64,000 nt of DNA from the NCBI RefSeq assembly GCF_018476645.1, contig NZ_JAHCTB010000001.1, positions 620,001 to 684,000 of the forward strand, in the 5' to 3' direction. The notes under the pieces were generated by a model. It made no database searches and was not told the DNA's origin. It saw nothing but the letters and a program-made list of their open reading frames with translations. A program made the position numbers and the translations under genes. This DNA is from Aequorivita echinoideorum (lineage in GTDB: Bacteria > Bacteroidota > Bacteroidia > Flavobacteriales > Flavobacteriaceae). Position 1 is the first letter of the stretch. Each line of letters begins with the position of its first letter. Of this stretch, positions 62,081 to 64,000 are shown one piece after another.

Positions 62081-62481
62081 ATCTTTTGAAAATAGAAAAG
62101 CCATTTTTTGGACCAGTATTATTGATTTTTGTCACGGCCGTACTTTTTTTCGTCCATAGACAAATAGTTTTAGGTATTTCTGAAGAATACACATTTTTTT
62201 ATGATGTTTGGAAGATTTACCTTTTTCATTTCATAGTTACTTCACTTATTCTTTTGGTGCTTTATTTTGTTGGTAAAAAAGTCCCCGATTACGTTGGTTT
62301 CACTTTTTTGGGATTTATTCTGCTCAAGATGGTCGCTGCGATTGCATTTTTAATTCCATTAATCAAAATGGAAAACGTTTCAAAAATTCCGGATTTTATT
62401 TCATTTTTCGCACCGTATTTTATTTATCTTTTTATAGAGATTATACTCACATTGAGGCTTTTAAGGCAATCCTTAAAATAA
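62077..62481 (+). CDS. Four-helix membrane protein of the ATP synthase operon (DUF6168-like)
   Basis: 134 residues from TTG 62077 (MNLLKIEKPFFGPVLLIF). About four hydrophobic helices and little else. It sits between the AtpZ-like gene and atpB where other operons carry atpI-like genes. I recall a flavobacterial family DUF6168 here; the assignment is tentative. The alternative start is TTG 62086. Confidence 0.6.
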   Translation: MNLLKIEKPFFGPVLLIFVTAVLFFVHRQIVLGISEEYTFFYDVWKIYLFHFIVTSLILLVLYFVGKKVPDYVGFTFLGFILLKMVAAIAFLIPLIKMENVSKIPDFISFFAPYFIYLFIEIILTLRLLRQSLK

Positions 62482-62550
62482 AATACACACTTTAACTTTA
62501 TAAAATTTAAACATTCGTACCTGCCCCCTTTTTTTTATGGGTAAAAGTTG

Positions 62551-62558
62551 TACTTTTG
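62551..62558 (+). promoter_or_regulatory. -7 box upstream of atpB
   Basis: TACTTTTG (TAnnTTTG), 41 bases upstream of the atpB ATG. Confidence 0.5.
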
Positions 62559-62599
62559 CACAAATTTTAACGAGCACACTTTTTTATAGTTATTAACAT

Positions 62600-63688
62600 A
62601 TGAGGCTTACTCAAACATTTATTGGCACCTTGGCATTCATCGCCGTTTTGTTGATGCCCTTTAAAGGTACCGCATCAGACCCACATCAGGAAGAAGGTGG
62701 TGGAAAATTTGATCCCAAGGAATTGATTGACAGCCACGTTTGGGATTCCCACGAATTTCATATTGCAGATTGGTCCGGTCACCCAATAACGCTGGCTCTT
62801 CCAGTGATACTATGGACAGATAATGGGCTCACTATATTTTCTTCAGCAGAATTTCATCACGATAATTCTGGTACGCACGTAGTTGAGGCAAACGGTCAGG
62901 AGTTTGTAAGATACCGTGAGCATATATTTTATGCAGATCGCTTCAGCCAAGAAAAATTTCAGGAAACTAGTACTATGGGTCGTCCATTTCTTTATGAGGA
63001 CAGACCACTGGATTTTTCCATTACCAAAACTGTTTTCTCCATGATTTTGGTTTCGTTGATACTTTTATTGCTTTTCAGCGTTGCCGCAAGACATTACAAA
63101 AAGAACAAAATGGCACCAAAGGGTGTTTCAGGATTTTTGGAGCCGGTAATTATTTTTGTTCGTGATGAGATAGCTGTTCCAAATATTGGAAGCAAATATG
63201 TAAAATATATGCCCTTTTTGCTGACTACTTTTTTCTTCATCTGGGTAAACAATTTGGTAGGCCTTATCCCATTTTTCCCTTTCAGCGGGAACGTAACCGG
63301 AAACATCATTTTCACATTGATTATGGCATTGATTGTTTTCATCATTACAGTTTTCAGCGGAAACAAATATTACTGGAAACACATTCTCACGCCAGATGTG
63401 CCAAAAGCATTATATCCTATTATGATCCCAATTGAAATTATTGGGATGTTCACAAAACCCTTCGCACTTATGGTTCGTCTTTTTGCGAACATTACTGCTG
63501 GGCATATTATAATTTTGAGCCTTGTTGGTTTGATTTTTATTTTCGAAACCGCCGCCATTTCGCCGGTGTCCATAGTATTCGTTCTTTTCATGAGCGTGCT
63601 GGAACTTTTGGTTGCCGCACTTCAAGCTTATGTATTTACGTTGCTTGCGGCGCTGTTCATTGGTCAAGCGGTGGAGGAGCATCATTAA
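62600..63688 (+). CDS. atpB: F0F1 ATP synthase subunit a
   Basis: 362 residues. A Sec-like signal region (MRLTQTFIGTLAFIAVLLMPFKGTAS) and a His/Glu/Asp-rich extracytoplasmic domain (about 28-145) precede the usual membrane helices, as in Bacteroidota AtpB, which is longer than the 271-residue E. coli protein. The essential Arg lies in KPFALMVRLFANITAGHI. Subunit a forms the proton channel with the c-ring. It has its own -7 box. Confidence 0.94.
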   Translation: MRLTQTFIGTLAFIAVLLMPFKGTASDPHQEEGGGKFDPKELIDSHVWDSHEFHIADWSGHPITLALPVILWTDNGLTIFSSAEFHHDNSGTHVVEANGQEFVRYREHIFYADRFSQEKFQETSTMGRPFLYEDRPLDFSITKTVFSMILVSLILLLLFSVAARHYKKNKMAPKGVSGFLEPVIIFVRDEIAVPNIGSKYVKYMPFLLTTFFFIWVNNLVGLIPFFPFSGNVTGNIIFTLIMALIVFIITVFSGNKYYWKHILTPDVPKALYPIMIPIEIIGMFTKPFALMVRLFANITAGHIIILSLVGLIFIFETAAISPVSIVFVLFMSVLELLVAALQAYVFTLLAALFIGQAVEEHH

Positions 63689-63711
63689 TTTTTGTTTAAT
63701 TTATTTTTTAA

Positions 63712-63927
<216 letters not shown>

Positions 63928-63938
63928 TTTTAAAAACG

Positions 63939-63971
63939 CAACATTCCGTAGCGGTTGGCTGCGGGATGTTG
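63939..63971 (+). terminator. Stable hairpin after atpE
   Basis: CAACATTCCGTAGC (63939-63952) and GCTGCGGGATGTTG (63958-63971) form a 14-bp stem with two GU pairs around GGTTG, followed by TTTTAAAC. It is either an internal attenuator or an mRNA-stability element between atpE and the following genes, which lie outside the window. Confidence 0.6.
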
Positions 63972-64000
63972 TTTTAAACAAAAAGTTTTTCAAAAAAATA

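Overview
The window looks like one chromosomal segment of a Flavobacteriia (Bacteroidota) genome, probably Flavobacteriaceae. The evidence is: many copies of the Bacteroidota sigma-A -7 element TAnnTTTG close upstream of genes on both strands; few clear Shine-Dalgarno sites and frequent TTG starts; families largely confined to this phylum (DUF4175, DUF4837, DUF6909-like, DUF4254, the SprE/PorW lipoprotein of type IX secretion); and AT-rich spacers. No rRNA, insertion sequence, prophage or CRISPR array was seen. There is one tRNA, tRNA-Cys(GCA).

Layout. (1) 0.1-26 kb is mostly housekeeping: rnr, a LysE-type exporter, tRNA-Cys beside a degenerate copy of its own 3' end and terminator, folB/glnS (divergent), a YtxH/holin-like stress operon, an SPFH protein, an outer-membrane barrel converging on gltX, a DUF4175-ybeY operon, mnmG flanked by two parS-like 16-mers, a methyltransferase, holB/pgk (divergent), mltD, a DUF4837 lipoprotein, tatA, an M23 peptidase and a GH3-family protein. 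(2) 25.6-27.3 kb holds a conserved protein whose C-terminal half looks like a nucleoside phosphorylase. (3) 27.5-48.5 kb is a large surface-polysaccharide locus. It has a Wzz-like protein, wecB/wecC (UDP-ManNAcA), a Wzx flippase, several glycosyltransferases, an acyltransferase, four Wzy/WaaL-like membrane proteins, a lipoprotein resembling D-glucuronyl C5-epimerase, ugd plus a UDP-xylose synthase, an initiating sugar-phosphate transferase, and a CapK-like adenylate-forming protein on the opposite strand. Together these suggest a uronic-acid-rich polymer in which some GlcA may be converted to iduronate after polymerisation. (4) 48.6-55.8 kb has purD, two small membrane-protein genes, and a nested restriction-modification region. 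A Sau3AI-like cassette (XRE regulator, C5 cytosine methyltransferase, MutH/Sau3AI-type nuclease) sits exactly between the stop codon of a putative PD-(D/E)XK nuclease and the start codon of a D12-class adenine methyltransferase. (5) 55.9-64 kb has a DUF4254/GT9 pair, a flavin/2Fe-2S reductase, the T9SS lipoprotein SprE, a bactofilin, and the start of the F0 ATP synthase operon (atpZ-like, a small membrane protein, atpB, atpE). A 14-bp-stem hairpin follows atpE and the window ends there.

The most notable items are the nested restriction-modification arrangement with its 15-bp-period repeats before the regulator gene, the C5-epimerase-like lipoprotein in a bacterial capsule/EPS locus, the two parS-like sites around mnmG, and the nucleosidase-like protein next to GH3. 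All functional calls come from reading motifs by eye; no database search was run.
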